DNA from: Candidatus Aminicenantes bacterium UBA6072
Lineage (GTDB): Bacteria; Acidobacteriota; Aminicenantia; UBA2199
Length of the DNA stretch: 25,284 bases
Reading direction: 5' to 3'
Assembly (NCBI GenBank): GCA_002436105.1
Contig: DIXU01000019.1
Location: 1 to 25,284 of the forward strand
How positions within the stretch are numbered: position 1 is the first letter of the stretch; every line of letters starts with the position of its first letter. The position numbers and the translations under genes are program-made. Below the pieces are notes generated by a model. It was not told the DNA's origin. It did not search any database and saw only the letters and a program-made list of their open reading frames with translations. Below are positions 1 through 10,853 of this stretch, piece by piece.

Positions 1-70
1 CTTATCACTCATCACGATTTCCTTATCAGGAGGTCTGGCGGGCCTTAGTGGTAGTGATAGTGATAGTGGT
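1..70. repeat. Window-end repeat, inverted copy of 25215-25284
   Basis: The first 24 bases are the exact reverse complement of the last 24 bases of the window (25261-25284), and similarity continues with a few mismatches to about base 70. Read from the right end, the sequence holds the heptamers GTGATGA and GTGATAA, then the GCAGGAGG tail and a GTGATA hexamer array. No gene lies in 1-276. I read this as a dispersed repeat at which a contig ended rather than as the terminal inverted repeat of a mobile element, because the genes between are housekeeping and no transposase is present. Confidence 0.7.
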
Positions 71-204
71 TGCAGGAGGCAATACAAAGACGAGTGACAG
101 TGTCAGTGACAGTGTCAGCAAGAAAGGCGATACGAAGACAAGTGTTGGTGTTAGCAGGAGGCTTACGCGGAAAAATCAAGGGATGATCTCGGATTTGTCC
201 GCAT

Positions 205-232
205 GTAGGGGCGACCGGCCGGTCGCCCCTAC
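205..232. repeat. Perfect 28-bp palindrome, GTAGGGGCG type
   Basis: Bases 205-218 are the exact reverse complement of 219-232, with GTAGGGGCGACCGG as the left arm. The same palindrome occurs at 10583-10610, an imperfect relative lies at 1133-1156, and GTAGGGGCGGAC variants lie at 6382-6482. The motif resembles REP-like palindromes dispersed in many bacteria; that comparison is from memory. Confidence 0.8.
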
Positions 233-247
233 CGAAAGAAGACCCGC

Positions 248-273
248 CATGGGGAATCGCCCCATGTTTTTTT
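248..273 (+). terminator. Hairpin plus T-tract facing the ispD 3' end
   Basis: Stem CATGGGG (248-254) pairs with CCCCATG (260-266) around a 5-base loop, followed by seven T (267-273). The form is a rho-independent terminator for plus-strand transcription, opposite to ispD. It could stop transcription running antisense into ispD. The second copy of the repeat (about 10627-10646) has a mismatched stem and a broken T-tract. Confidence 0.55.
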
Positions 274-276
274 GCT

Positions 277-969
277 TCAACGTTTCTTTTTTATCCCGGC
301 CAGGATCGATTCCGCAACGACCAGATCTTGCGGCACCGTGATTTTGATATTGGCCACATCGCCCTCGACCGTCACCACCGGGGCCAGGCCGTATCTCAGC
401 ACCAGCGAGCAATCGTCGCCGGCATCGCGAACGCCCTCCTCGTTGGCCAGTTTGTGGGCGATGCGGATGATGTCGGCCCGGAAGCCCTGCGGGGTCTGGA
501 CGCGGCGGAGCTTGTCGCGGTCCAGGACCGCGGTGACGGAACCTCTGTCGTCGACACGCACGGTGGTGTCGCCGGCGGGGACGACGGGCATGACCGCCGC
601 GCTCTTTTTCAACGCCGCCAGCACGCGGCCGATCATTGGCGCGGGGACAAGCGCCCGCGCGGCGTCGTGAATGAGCACCATTTCAGCGCCTATGGCTGCG
701 GCGACGCCGATCGCCGCCGACGCCTGTCTCGTCTTTCCCCCGGCGAGTACGGTGGTCACCTTGGAATAATTGCCGGCGATCCGCTTCGCGCGCTGCAGGT
801 ACGCCTTGGGACAGACCAGCACCATGCCGCTGATGCCCTTTTGGGCCTGGAATCTATCCAGGCAGATCTCCAGCAGTGCCTTGCCGCCGATTTTCCGGAA
901 TTGCTTGGGCTCAGGCCCTTTCAATCTCGTTCCCGTGCCGCCGGCCAGGACGATTGCGATAGTTTTCAT
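277..969 (-). CDS. ispD: 2-C-methyl-D-erythritol 4-phosphate cytidylyltransferase
   Basis: Transfers CMP from CTP to methylerythritol phosphate, the third step of the MEP isoprenoid pathway, in the cytosol. The protein of 230 residues has the usual IspD length. It shows the N-terminal nucleotide-binding motif (LAGGTGTR, residues 8-15) with PKQF at 21-24, GGKTRQAS at 77-84, HDAAR at 101-105 and TPQGF near 165. The ATG at 969 is chosen over the upstream alternative at 993 because the family begins just before IAIVLAGG and because a -10 box lies exactly 6 nt upstream, which predicts a leaderless mRNA. No Shine-Dalgarno sequence is visible. No ispF is fused or adjacent. The stop TGA lies in a GTTGAAGC repeat unit, so the last codons are at the edge of the 240-bp repeat. 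Confidence 0.93.
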   Translation of the reverse strand: MKTIAIVLAGGTGTRLKGPEPKQFRKIGGKALLEICLDRFQAQKGISGMVLVCPKAYLQRAKRIAGNYSKVTTVLAGGKTRQASAAIGVAAAIGAEMVLIHDAARALVPAPMIGRVLAALKKSAAVMPVVPAGDTTVRVDDRGSVTAVLDRDKLRRVQTPQGFRADIIRIAHKLANEEGVRDAGDDCSLVLRYGLAPVVTVEGDVANIKITVPQDLVVAESILAGIKKKR

Positions 970-975
970 GATGTC

Positions 976-1004
976 ATTATAAATGAATTGCAACCTGAAT
1001 TAAA
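976..1004 (-). promoter_or_regulatory. Promoter of ispD, predicted leaderless
   Basis: On the minus strand a perfect TATAAT (981-976) follows a weak TTTAAT (1004-999) after 17 bp. The usual start 7 nt downstream of the -10 box falls on the A of the ispD ATG (969). Confidence 0.55.
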
Positions 1005-1021
1005 TCTTCGCGGGAATTACA

Positions 1022-1397
1022 GGGACGACCTATCGTTATGCGTGATGCGTGACGAGAAAGAGTATTCGGGAGATCCCTTATGAGCATTCTTCTTTGTGTA
1101 AGGGCGGGTCTAAGATCTTCCCCTATGATTCAGGGCGACCCGCCGGTCGCCCCTACGCCGTTTTGCCTTTTGTTTTCGTTTGGGTCATTTGGTCAAAGTC
1201 CCCGCTAAGGGGATTGGAATTTGGAATTTATTTGGAATTTGGTGCTTGGAGTTTGGAATTTTATTCTTACTATTACATCTTCTCTTCCCGTAAACCGTCT
1301 ACCTTAAACCGATTTCACTTCTTGGCTGATACCGTCTACCATCAACCGATTTCATCTCTTCTCTCGTCACGCGTCACGCGTTACGCGTCACGAATAG
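1022..1397. repeat. Composite intergenic repeat element 1
   Basis: The 418-bp space between ispD and the histidine kinase holds only repeats. In order: three heptamers GTTATGC, GTGATGC, GTGACGA (1035-1055, plus), a GGGCGACC hairpin of the GTAGGGGCG family (1133-1152), a run of GGAATTT-type heptamers (about 1213-1262), two short GTAGACG/GTTTACG-type arrays on the minus strand (about 1288-1350), the word CGATTTCATC, and the 28-bp GTGACGC array (1364-1391, minus). The same module order is found at 20561-20944 and 21822-22179. Confidence 0.75.
1364..1391 (-). repeat. 28-bp GTGACGC heptamer array at the kinase stop
   Basis: Four 7-bp units on the minus strand: GTGACGC, GTAACGC, GTGACGC, GTGACGA. 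The same four-unit pattern, always with GTAACGC second, is at 17462-17489, 20561-20588, 20917-20944 and 22152-22179, with a GTAACGC-rich version at 21822-21849 and a three-unit version at 25162-25182. The TGA of the first unit (1390-1388) is the stop codon of the kinase gene. Confidence 0.85.
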
Positions 1398-2938
1398 AAT
1401 GTGATCTTGAACCTGGCTCCGGGTTCTCCTGGATTGAGCAACTGGATGTCGGCTCCCAGCGCGCTGGCGATTTTCTTGACCGTGGCCAGGCCCATCCCCG
1501 TCCCCTTGTCCCTGGAGGTGAAGAAGGGGAGCCAGATCTTGTCGGCGTTGGCCGCGGCGATCCCCTGGCCGTCGTCGGCCAGGATGACCCCGGGGGCGTC
1601 CCCGGAAGCGAATTCGACGCGCAGGATCCCGGCGCCGGCCTGTCTGGCGTTGAGCGCCAGGTTGCCGAAGAGGACGTTGAGCAGCAGCGGGTCGCTCTGC
1701 AGCTCCAGGCGCCCGGCGGGCAATTCGCTGGCCAGGTCATGGGCGGCGGCAGAGGCGGCGATCAGCGGGCCGATGTCGACCGGCTTGCGGGCGACCTTCT
1801 CCACCGGACGGGCGAAGCGCAGGAAGCTCTCCATCATCTCGGTCACGAACTGCACCTCGCGGACGACCTTGGCCGTTTTTTCCGGTTCGCCGCTCATGGC
1901 CTTGGTGTAGCCCAGGATGACGCCCAGCGAGTTGCGCACCTCGTGGGCCAGGGAAGCGGCCATCTCGCCGAGCATGAGCAGGTTGTCCTTCTGGCGGCGC
2001 ACGCGCTCGCGCTTGCGCTCCTGGCTGACGTCGCGGATCAGCGCCAGCCGGCCGCTGGAGTCGACGCCGCGGTGGCCGTTTTCTCCCGTAACGACGGGAC
2101 CGTCTCGCCCCGCTCCGACGGGGACCACGTCGACGGCGAGGATGGAGGGCCCGATCTCGAACTCGCAGGAGCTTTTCCTGTCGCCGGCCAGGATGAACTC
2201 CGCCAGCTCGGCATGGTCGGGAAGCGCCTGCGCCAGCGGCAGGTTCTTGACGGCGGCGAAGCCGCGGTTGAACAGCTCCTGCGCCGCCGGGTTGAATATC
2301 TCCACCCGGCCGCCGGACGAAAGGTAGATCATGCCCAGGCGGGCGTTGTTGATGATGCTCTTGTTCAGCTGCTCCTGGGCGCTGGAGGCGCGCTGCTGGC
2401 TGGCGACCAGGTCCTGCAGCTCCAGCTGGGCGCTCTTCAGGTCCACCAGGTAGTCCTGCAGCGGGGAGCCGGCGCCCAAGGCCGGCTCGGTCTTTTTCCT
2501 GCGCAGCAGCACCATGAAGTAGATGCCGCTGGCGGCGATGGCCAGACCCAGGAGCAGGACCATGAGCGACAGGACCTTCTTCATCCCCTGGAAGGAGCGG
2601 AGCTGGGGCGAGCGCACGACCCTGCTGAAGAGCAGCCCCCTGCCTTCAGCCAGCGGCTTGCGGATCTCCAGGCGCAGCTCGCCGTCGTCAACGACGAGCT
2701 GCTGTCCCGGCTCGGCCAGGCGCAGGGGAGTGACGCGGTCGAAGTGCTTTGACTGCCCCGGCGGCCGGCCGTCCCGCAGCGCGAGCAGGATGTGCATCTC
2801 GGCCTGCAGGTCGGCGTGGGCGATAATGGCCTCGCGCTCGTTTTTCTCCAGGGTCGTGAACAGGGCGCGCATGTTCTCGAAAATGAAAAGGGCCAGGATC
2901 TCGACCACCAGCAGCAGGAACAGCGAAGACTTTCTCAC
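1388..2938 (-). CDS. PAS sensor histidine kinase, PilS/NtrB-like
   Basis: Membrane sensor kinase of 516 residues. Membrane segments lie at about 4-20 and 121-145 and enclose a roughly 100-residue extracytoplasmic domain. A short coiled stretch (160-195), a PAS domain (about 196-305) and the kinase core follow: H-box LAHEVRNSLG with phosphoacceptor His332, N-box around Asn430, G1 box DDGQG (455-459) and G2 box GTGMGL (479-484). The start is GTG at 2938: its GTGA overlaps the TGA of the prepilin peptidase by 4 bp, and the upstream extension of the frame only mirrors that gene. The neighbour suggests a PilS-like role in pilus or secretion control, but no response regulator is adjacent, so the output is unknown. 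The last codon and stop (S-TGA) come from the GTGACGC array. Confidence 0.9.
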   Translation of the reverse strand: MRKSSLFLLLVVEILALFIFENMRALFTTLEKNEREAIIAHADLQAEMHILLALRDGRPPGQSKHFDRVTPLRLAEPGQQLVVDDGELRLEIRKPLAEGRGLLFSRVVRSPQLRSFQGMKKVLSLMVLLLGLAIAASGIYFMVLLRRKKTEPALGAGSPLQDYLVDLKSAQLELQDLVASQQRASSAQEQLNKSIINNARLGMIYLSSGGRVEIFNPAAQELFNRGFAAVKNLPLAQALPDHAELAEFILAGDRKSSCEFEIGPSILAVDVVPVGAGRDGPVVTGENGHRGVDSSGRLALIRDVSQERKRERVRRQKDNLLMLGEMAASLAHEVRNSLGVILGYTKAMSGEPEKTAKVVREVQFVTEMMESFLRFARPVEKVARKPVDIGPLIAASAAAHDLASELPAGRLELQSDPLLLNVLFGNLALNARQAGAGILRVEFASGDAPGVILADDGQGIAAANADKIWLPFFTSRDKGTGMGLATVKKIASALGADIQLLNPGEPGARFKITFYS

Positions 2939-3702
2939 GGCAGACCCCACAGCGCGCCTACCCAGGCCAGGAGCGCGTCGCCCCAGAAGAGGGCGGCGTA
3001 GCCGCCCAGGGCCAGGAAGGGGCCGAAGGGCAGGGCGAGCTGGAGGTTCTTCTTCCTGAAGAGAATGAAGTAGAGCCCCACCAGCACCCCGGACAGCGAG
3101 GCCAGCATGACGGCCACCGCCAGGCGGTGCAGGCCGAGGAACAGGCCCATCATCAGCGCCATCTTCACGTCGCCGAAGCCGAGGCCCTCGATCCTGCGCA
3201 CCTTGAGGTAGAAATAGAAGAGCCCGGCGAAGAACAGCGCCGCGCCCAGGCCGGTGAGCACGGCGTTCAGCCAGCTGATCTCCGGGTGGAAGAACGAGTA
3301 GGCCAGGAACAGCGCGGCGCCCCCCAGGGTCAGCTCGTCGGGGAGGATCATGTGCTGCAGGTCGATGAAGGCCAGGACGATCAGCAGGCAAAGGAAAACG
3401 GCGGCGGCGCCGGCGTGCGGGCTGAGCCCATAGCGGCCCAGGGCCAGCCAGAAGCTGAAGGCGGTCAGCGCCTCGACCAGGGGATAGCGCGGCGAGATGG
3501 GCGCGCGGCAGGAGCGGCAGCGCCCCAGCAGAACGATCCAGCTCAGGACGGGGACGTTCAGGTAGAAGGGGATGGCGGCCTGGCAGCGCGGGCAGTGCGA
3601 GGGGCGGAAGACGATGTCCTGCTTCAGCGGCAGGCGGTGGATGACCACGTTGAGGAAGCTGCCGACGATGAGCCCGAAGACGATGCTCAGCGCTTCTTCC
3701 AT
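2935..3702 (-). CDS. pilD: Prepilin peptidase / N-methyltransferase
   Basis: Inner-membrane aspartic protease that cleaves type IV prepilins or type II pseudopilins and methylates the new N-terminus. It has 255 residues. The N-terminal zinc domain keeps both CxxC pairs (Cys37/Cys40 and Cys62/Cys65), so the methyltransferase half is present. The two catalytic aspartates are visible as FIDLQHMILPD (Asp114) and GFGDVK (Asp178). About eight hydrophobic segments cover the rest. The start at 3702 follows GGAGG by 8 nt and precedes the conserved GSFLNVVIHRLP. The gene overlaps its upstream neighbour by 16 bp and the downstream kinase by 4 bp. No pilin or pilus assembly gene lies in the window. Confidence 0.94.
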   Translation of the reverse strand: MEEALSIVFGLIVGSFLNVVIHRLPLKQDIVFRPSHCPRCQAAIPFYLNVPVLSWIVLLGRCRSCRAPISPRYPLVEALTAFSFWLALGRYGLSPHAGAAAVFLCLLIVLAFIDLQHMILPDELTLGGAALFLAYSFFHPEISWLNAVLTGLGAALFFAGLFYFYLKVRRIEGLGFGDVKMALMMGLFLGLHRLAVAVMLASLSGVLVGLYFILFRKKNLQLALPFGPFLALGGYAALFWGDALLAWVGALWGLP

Positions 3703-4532
3703 CGGAATATCCTCCGTGCCGTCACCGTGCCGTCGGCGGCGTCGTAGATGTATTCGTTGCCGGCGAAGTCGCGGGGGACCTCGCGGAGCAGCCCGGCGCC
3801 CGCCAGGTCGGACAGCGCCGCCGGCAGCCGCCGGTAGCGCCGCCGGTACTCGGCGATCCTCTCCCGCAGCAGCGGCAGGTCGGCCTCGGCCTTGATCTGG
3901 TAGAGATGGTTGAAGGCCGAGTCGCGGGTCAGGGCGTCCTCGGCGCTGCGGTAGATGTCGAGCCACATGCGGGTGGCCACCTCGGGGTCGTCGCGCAGGT
4001 AGACCAGGTGGGCCTTCATGCGCTTGATGAAAACGGGGGCGTCGGGCTTGGCGGCGGCGCGGTTGTAGTATTCCTCCGCCTTGGCGTAATCCTTGAGGTA
4101 CTTGTAGCAGTAGAACCCCGCGTCGTGGTCGAATATCCACTCGCCGGGGTTGAGGCGCGAGCCCTTGTCGAGCAGGCGCAGCGCCATGGGCACGTCCTTG
4201 GCCTCGTGGGCCATGATCAGCGAGCCGACGATGTAGGGCTCCTTGTACCCGGGCGTGATGTCGGTGATGGTGTCGTACACGCTCTCGATGAAGTCGAAGC
4301 GGTTGCGGATGTTGTAGGCGGAGTAGAACTGGATCGACCAGATGAAGAGCATGTCGGCGGCCAGGTTGCGGTAGCCGAAGGAGAGGATGCGCAGCGTCTT
4401 GCCCGGGGGCAGGGAGACGAAGGCGCTGCGCTCGCCGAAGTAGTCGACGGTGGAGTCGTAGCGCTGCTGCATCCCCGCCGCCAGCAGCAGGCCGGAGAGC
4501 GCCGCCACGGCGAGCCAGCGGCGGCGCGTCAT
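3687..4532 (-). CDS. Membrane-anchored TPR-like protein of unknown function
   Basis: The 281-residue protein has one N-terminal hydrophobic segment (about 5-22) followed by a soluble, probably extracytoplasmic domain with helical repeat character (for example GSLIMAHEAKDVPMALRLL and KDYAKAEEYYNRAAAKPD), which suggests degenerate TPR units. I do not recognise a catalytic motif. The start at 4532 overlaps the TGA of the permease as ATGA. The C-terminal part (GLLREVPRDFAGNEYIYD) looks like the short motif found at the end of some pseudopilin-type or secreted proteins, but I cannot name it. Position between an ABC-2 exporter and a prepilin peptidase suggests a part in export or surface structure assembly; this is inference. 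Confidence 0.8.
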   Translation of the reverse strand: MTRRRWLAVAALSGLLLAAGMQQRYDSTVDYFGERSAFVSLPPGKTLRILSFGYRNLAADMLFIWSIQFYSAYNIRNRFDFIESVYDTITDITPGYKEPYIVGSLIMAHEAKDVPMALRLLDKGSRLNPGEWIFDHDAGFYCYKYLKDYAKAEEYYNRAAAKPDAPVFIKRMKAHLVYLRDDPEVATRMWLDIYRSAEDALTRDSAFNHLYQIKAEADLPLLRERIAEYRRRYRRLPAALSDLAGAGLLREVPRDFAGNEYIYDAADGTVTARRIFRWKKR

Positions 4533-5295
4533 TGGAATTCCCGCCGGCGGAAGATCAGCACGGTCAGGGCCAGCACGGCCAGGACGTAGGCCAGGGCGTA
4601 GAGCACGGAGAACAGCACGGACCAGGGGTCGATGGCCATGCCCAGCACCACCTCGTTCTTGATGTTGAACTTGTGCAGGTTGGGCAGCAGGTAATAGAGC
4701 CCCTGGGTGAACGCCCGCCACAGGGGGATGGCCAGGTAGTCCTTGAACTCGTTGTAGGTCCACATGACGTGGCCGATCAGGTAGAGCGACACCGTGAAGA
4801 TGAAGGAAAGGATGGGGGTGGTGAAGGAGGAGAACAGCAGCGAGATGGCCACGATGACCAGCAGCTCCAGGTAGAGCATGACGAAGTAGAGGAGGATGCC
4901 CAGGTCGAAGCCGCCGCCGCTGACGGCGACGAAGGCGAAGAAGATGACGGCCATGGCGCCCAGCGCCGTCAGCATGGTCAGGGCCAGGCCCAGGAACTTG
5001 CCGGCGATGAACTCGTCGCGCGAGACCGGCTTGCTCAGGATGTTGAACACCGTCTTCTTCTCGATCTCCTTGTAGACCAGGTTGATGCCGGTGAAGATGG
5101 CGATCAGCACGCAGAAAAAGTTGATGGCCGCCAACCCGGTGTCCTTGAGCACCTTCATGGCGTCGCCCAGGGTGAGGAAGCTGACCAGCTTGGAGCTGAG
5201 GGCGAAAAGGATGCCGAAAAAGACCAGCAGGTAGAACATCTTGTTGCGCGCGGACTCGCGGAAGGTGTTGACGGCGATGCCGCGGATCCCGGGCT

Positions 5296-5299
<4 letters not shown>
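4529..5299 (-). CDS. ABC-2 type transporter permease
   Basis: Integral membrane subunit of an ABC exporter, 256 residues, with six predicted membrane segments (about 21-40, 55-76, 103-126, 133-157, 163-182, 228-250). The cytoplasmic loop YKEIEKKTVFNILSKPVSR (76-94) is typical of ABC-2 permeases of the NosY/GldF kind. The start at 5299 has GGGAGG 7 nt upstream and shares ATGA with the end of the ATPase gene, so the two are translationally coupled. The substrate cannot be told from sequence. Confidence 0.9.
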
Positions 5300-6285
<986 letters not shown>

Positions 6286-6297
6286 GGTGATGGCTGG

Positions 6298-6326
6298 ATT
6301 TTAGGAAATGGGCGGAAAAATGTCAA
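6298..6326 (-). promoter_or_regulatory. Promoter of the ABC / pilD / kinase operon
   Basis: Consensus TTGACA (6326-6321), 17-bp spacer and TAAAAT (6303-6298) on the minus strand. The expected start is about 6291, 6 nt before the ATG. Confidence 0.7.
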
Positions 6327-6330
6327 GGCG

Positions 6331-6379
6331 GTACTGGGTGAGGGGTTAGAGGTTAGAGGTGAGAGGTTAGGGGTGCGGG
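6331..6379 (+). repeat. GTTAGAG heptamer array beside the operon promoter
   Basis: Seven consecutive 7-bp units, each beginning with GT: GTACTGG, GTGAGGG, GTTAGAG twice, GTGAGAG, GTTAGGG, GTGCGGG. The array begins 5 bp beyond the -35 box of the ABC operon promoter. A related partial array (GTGAGGG, GTCAGAG) lies at about 6435-6449 and another at 25041-25082. Confidence 0.75.
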
Positions 6380-6381
6380 GA

Positions 6382-6482
6382 TGTAGGGGCGGACCCCTGT
6401 GTCCGCCCGTTCCCAAGCAATCAGAAAGAAAGGGGTGAGGGGTCAGAGGTTGTAGGGGCGGACCCCTGTGTCCGCCCGTTTC
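6382..6482 (+). repeat. Two tandem GTAGGGGCGGAC hairpin repeats
   Basis: Two near-identical 32-bp copies (6382-6413 and 6451-6482). Each folds as GGGCGGAC paired with GTCCGCCC around a 6-base loop and lacks a T-tract, so these are dispersed palindromic repeats rather than terminators. Both follow heptamer units of the GTTAGAG class. Confidence 0.75.
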
Positions 6483-6530
6483 CGATCAAAAAGAAAGGGA
6501 AGAATACGCAGGGAATAAAAAAAACGGGCA

Positions 6531-6559
6531 AAAAAAAGGGCGGCCACGGGGGGCCGCCC
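6531..6559 (-). terminator. Rho-independent terminator of the PPDK operon
   Basis: On the minus strand GGGCGGCC (6559-6552) pairs with GGCCGCCC (6545-6538) around 6 bases and is followed by seven T (6537-6531). It begins about 22 bp after the PPDK stop and is built from the same GTAGGGGCGG repeat family. Confidence 0.8.
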
Positions 6560-6580
6560 CTACAAATCGATATGCCGGGT

Positions 6581-9466
<2,886 letters not shown>

Positions 9467-9476
9467 GGGTCCTCCT

Positions 9477-10271
9477 TTATGATCGCGCGCGGGATTGGGC
9501 TTCCGCGCTTGGGTTCGCATTGACCGGGACGGCCGGCAGGGGAAAAGTGACCGTGACCTCGCTGAACTCGCCGACGCTGGAGGCGATCGAACCGCTGGCG
9601 CCGTGGTCGGCGATGACTTTCTCGCAAAGCGACAGCCCGAGTCCGGCGCCGCCGGGGAAACCGGCATGGAAGGGCGTCCAGGCCAGCGCCATTTCCTCTC
9701 CGTTCATGCCGCCGCCGTTGTCGCGGACGGAGAGCTTCAGCGCGCCGCCGGCGCGGCGCAGGCAGATGCGGATCTCGCGCTCCGGGCTCGGCTTTTCGCC
9801 GAGCGCCCTGGCCGCGTTGGCGACCAGGTCGAGCAGCAGCACCCGCAGCCGGGCCTCGTTGACGGGCAGGTCGGGCAACTCCGGCTCGATCTCGATGACG
9901 ACCCGCGCCGACGCGGCGCCGGCAACGGCCTGCCATTCCGGGGCCATGGCCTGCAGCAGGGCGCCGATGGCGGCGGGACGGAGCGGGCAGGCGCGGCGCC
10001 GGCCGTAATCCTTCAGGGTGTTGAAGTGCTCGGCCATCTCGGCCGTGTTGCGCTCGATGCGCTCCAAACGCTCGCGAAGAAACTCGTCCTGGGAGCGGGA
10101 CTTGAGGATCTGCGCGTAGCCGAGAATGGGCGTCAGCTTGTTCTTCAGCTTGTGTAGGATCAGGGGCAGGACCTCGAGCAGCACTTCGTTGCGGGTGTCG
10201 TCGTCGCGGGCGGAAACCTCCGCTGAAATGACAGTCGACTTGCCGTCGGGGTTGAATTCAATGGTTTTCAT
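9477..10271 (-). CDS. Soluble histidine kinase-like protein upstream of PPDK
   Basis: 264 residues with no membrane segment and no recognisable sensor domain. The dimerisation helix has LHKLKNKLTPILGY with a likely phosphoacceptor His40; the ATPase domain shows an N-box (LVANAARAL, Asn152), G1 DNGGGM (184-189) and G2 GGAGLGLSLCEKV (207-219). All kinase boxes appear intact. The start at 10271 is preferred because the TATAAT promoter box overlaps the in-frame ATG at 10286, leaving that codon upstream of the expected transcript start; a TTG at 10313 lies in the -35 box. It forms an operon with PPDK (10-bp gap). No response regulator is present. Regulation of PPDK or of carbon flux is a guess from context only. 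Confidence 0.82.
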   Translation of the reverse strand: MKTIEFNPDGKSTVISAEVSARDDDTRNEVLLEVLPLILHKLKNKLTPILGYAQILKSRSQDEFLRERLERIERNTAEMAEHFNTLKDYGRRRACPLRPAAIGALLQAMAPEWQAVAGAASARVVIEIEPELPDLPVNEARLRVLLLDLVANAARALGEKPSPEREIRICLRRAGGALKLSVRDNGGGMNGEEMALAWTPFHAGFPGGAGLGLSLCEKVIADHGASGSIASSVGEFSEVTVTFPLPAVPVNANPSAEAQSRARS

Positions 10272-10284
10272 GAACGGATGGCTC

Positions 10285-10313
10285 ATTATATTCCATTTTT
10301 TCGCCGAATTCAA
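10285..10313 (-). promoter_or_regulatory. Promoter of the kinase-PPDK operon
   Basis: TTGAAT (10313-10308), 17-bp spacer and perfect TATAAT (10290-10285) on the minus strand. The predicted start near 10278 leaves a leader of about 7 nt before the ATG at 10271. Confidence 0.65.
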
Positions 10314-10339
10314 TAACGATCCAGGCGAAAAAATGGCAA

Positions 10340-10430
10340 GTGTCAGTGTCAGTGACAGTGTCAGCAGGAGGCCTTACGGGCTAAAGTGGTAGTGATAGTG
10401 GTAGTGGTAGCAGGAGGCCTTTGAGCCATC
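10340..10430 (+). repeat. Hexamer mosaic: GTGTCA array, linker, GTGGTA array
   Basis: Four GTGTCA/GTGACA units (10340-10363), then GCAGGAGGCCTTACGGGC and a short A-rich joint, then four GTGGTA/GTGATA units (10386-10409) ending again in GCAGGAGGCC. The same order is found in reverse at 20650-20773 and partly at both window ends. The 582-bp space between 10271 and 10854 is repeat-filled, with the divergent promoters at its edges. Confidence 0.75.
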
Positions 10431-10664
10431 AGTGGTAGTGATAGTGATAGTGGTTGCAGGAGGCAATACAAAGACGAGTGTCAGTGACAGTGTCAGCAAG
10501 AAAGGCGATACGAAGACAAGTGTTAGTGTTAGCAGGAGGCTTACGCGGAAAAATCAAGGGATGATCTCGGATTTGTCCGCATGTAGGGGCGACCGGCCGG
10601 TCGCCCCTACCGAAAGAAGACCCGCCATGGGGAATTGACCCAATGTTCTTTCGCTTCAACGTTT
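10431..10664 (+). repeat. Long direct repeat, copy 2 (with 28-bp palindrome)
   Basis: Second copy of the sequence at 47-285, in the same orientation. It lacks one 6-bp unit in the GTGTCA array and contains the perfect 28-bp palindrome at 10583-10610. The hairpin after the palindrome is degraded relative to copy 1. Confidence 0.85.
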
Positions 10665-10684
10665 CAACGCTTCAACGCTTCAAC
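10653..10684 (-). repeat. GTTGAAGC octamer array
   Basis: Four 8-bp units on the minus strand (GTTGAAGC with one GTTGAAAC) followed by GAAAG. The same octamer lies at 20604-20627 (plus), also followed by GAAAG, and once at the ispD stop. Confidence 0.8.
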
Positions 10685-10779
10685 AATTTCTGCTCTTGAA
10701 TTCGGGATCTTCGTTTTGGTCATTTTGTAATTGGAATTTGCTTTTATGGCATGCATTTCATTGATTTCTTTTTTTTCAC

Positions 10780-10803
10780 AACCACTATCACTACCACTAC
10801 CAC
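10780..10803 (-). repeat. GTGGTA/GTGATA hexamer array
   Basis: Four 6-bp units on the minus strand (two GTGGTA, one GTGATA, one GTGGTT), 16 bp upstream of the flavoprotein promoter and inverted relative to the arrays at 10386-10454. Confidence 0.7.
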
Positions 10804-10818
10804 TTGTCCATATCTCTC

Positions 10819-10847
10819 TTGGTATTGGCCTCTTTTTATGCTAAAAT
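10819..10847 (+). promoter_or_regulatory. Promoter of the FabK/NMO gene, predicted leaderless
   Basis: TTGGTA (10819-10824), 17-bp spacer, TAAAAT (10842-10847). The expected start coincides with the A of the ATG at 10854, and no Shine-Dalgarno sequence precedes it. Confidence 0.65.
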
Positions 10848-10853
10848 TGTCGT

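Larger units (their letters stand above)
47..285 (+). repeat. Long direct repeat, copy 1 (second copy 10431-10664)
   Basis: About 240 bp nearly identical to 10431-10664. It contains a GTGGTA/GTGATA hexamer array (48-71), a GTGACA/GTGTCA hexamer array (94-117), two GTGTTR units (142-153) each followed by GCAGGAGG or GCAAG, then unique-looking sequence, a 28-bp palindrome, a hairpin and a GTTGAAGC unit on the minus strand. Over the first 210 bp the copies differ by essentially one substitution and one 6-bp unit. The right end covers the stop codon of ispD. Confidence 0.85.

Noticed and set aside
48..341. Small reading frame across the hexamer repeat (also 10432-10638), kept in frame by a 6-bp indel
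   Set aside because: It starts with GTG inside a repeat, has no ribosome binding site, and its frame is kept only because the repeat unit is 6 bp. The two copies diverge after the repeat.
6331..6379. Telomere-like repeat
   Set aside because: GTTAGGG/GTTAGAG resembles telomeric units, but the array is short, degenerate, internal and next to bacterial operons.
10272..10313. Upstream starts for the soluble kinase at 10286 (ATG) and 10313 (TTG)
   Set aside because: Both codons overlap the predicted -10 and -35 boxes, so they would lie upstream of the transcript start.
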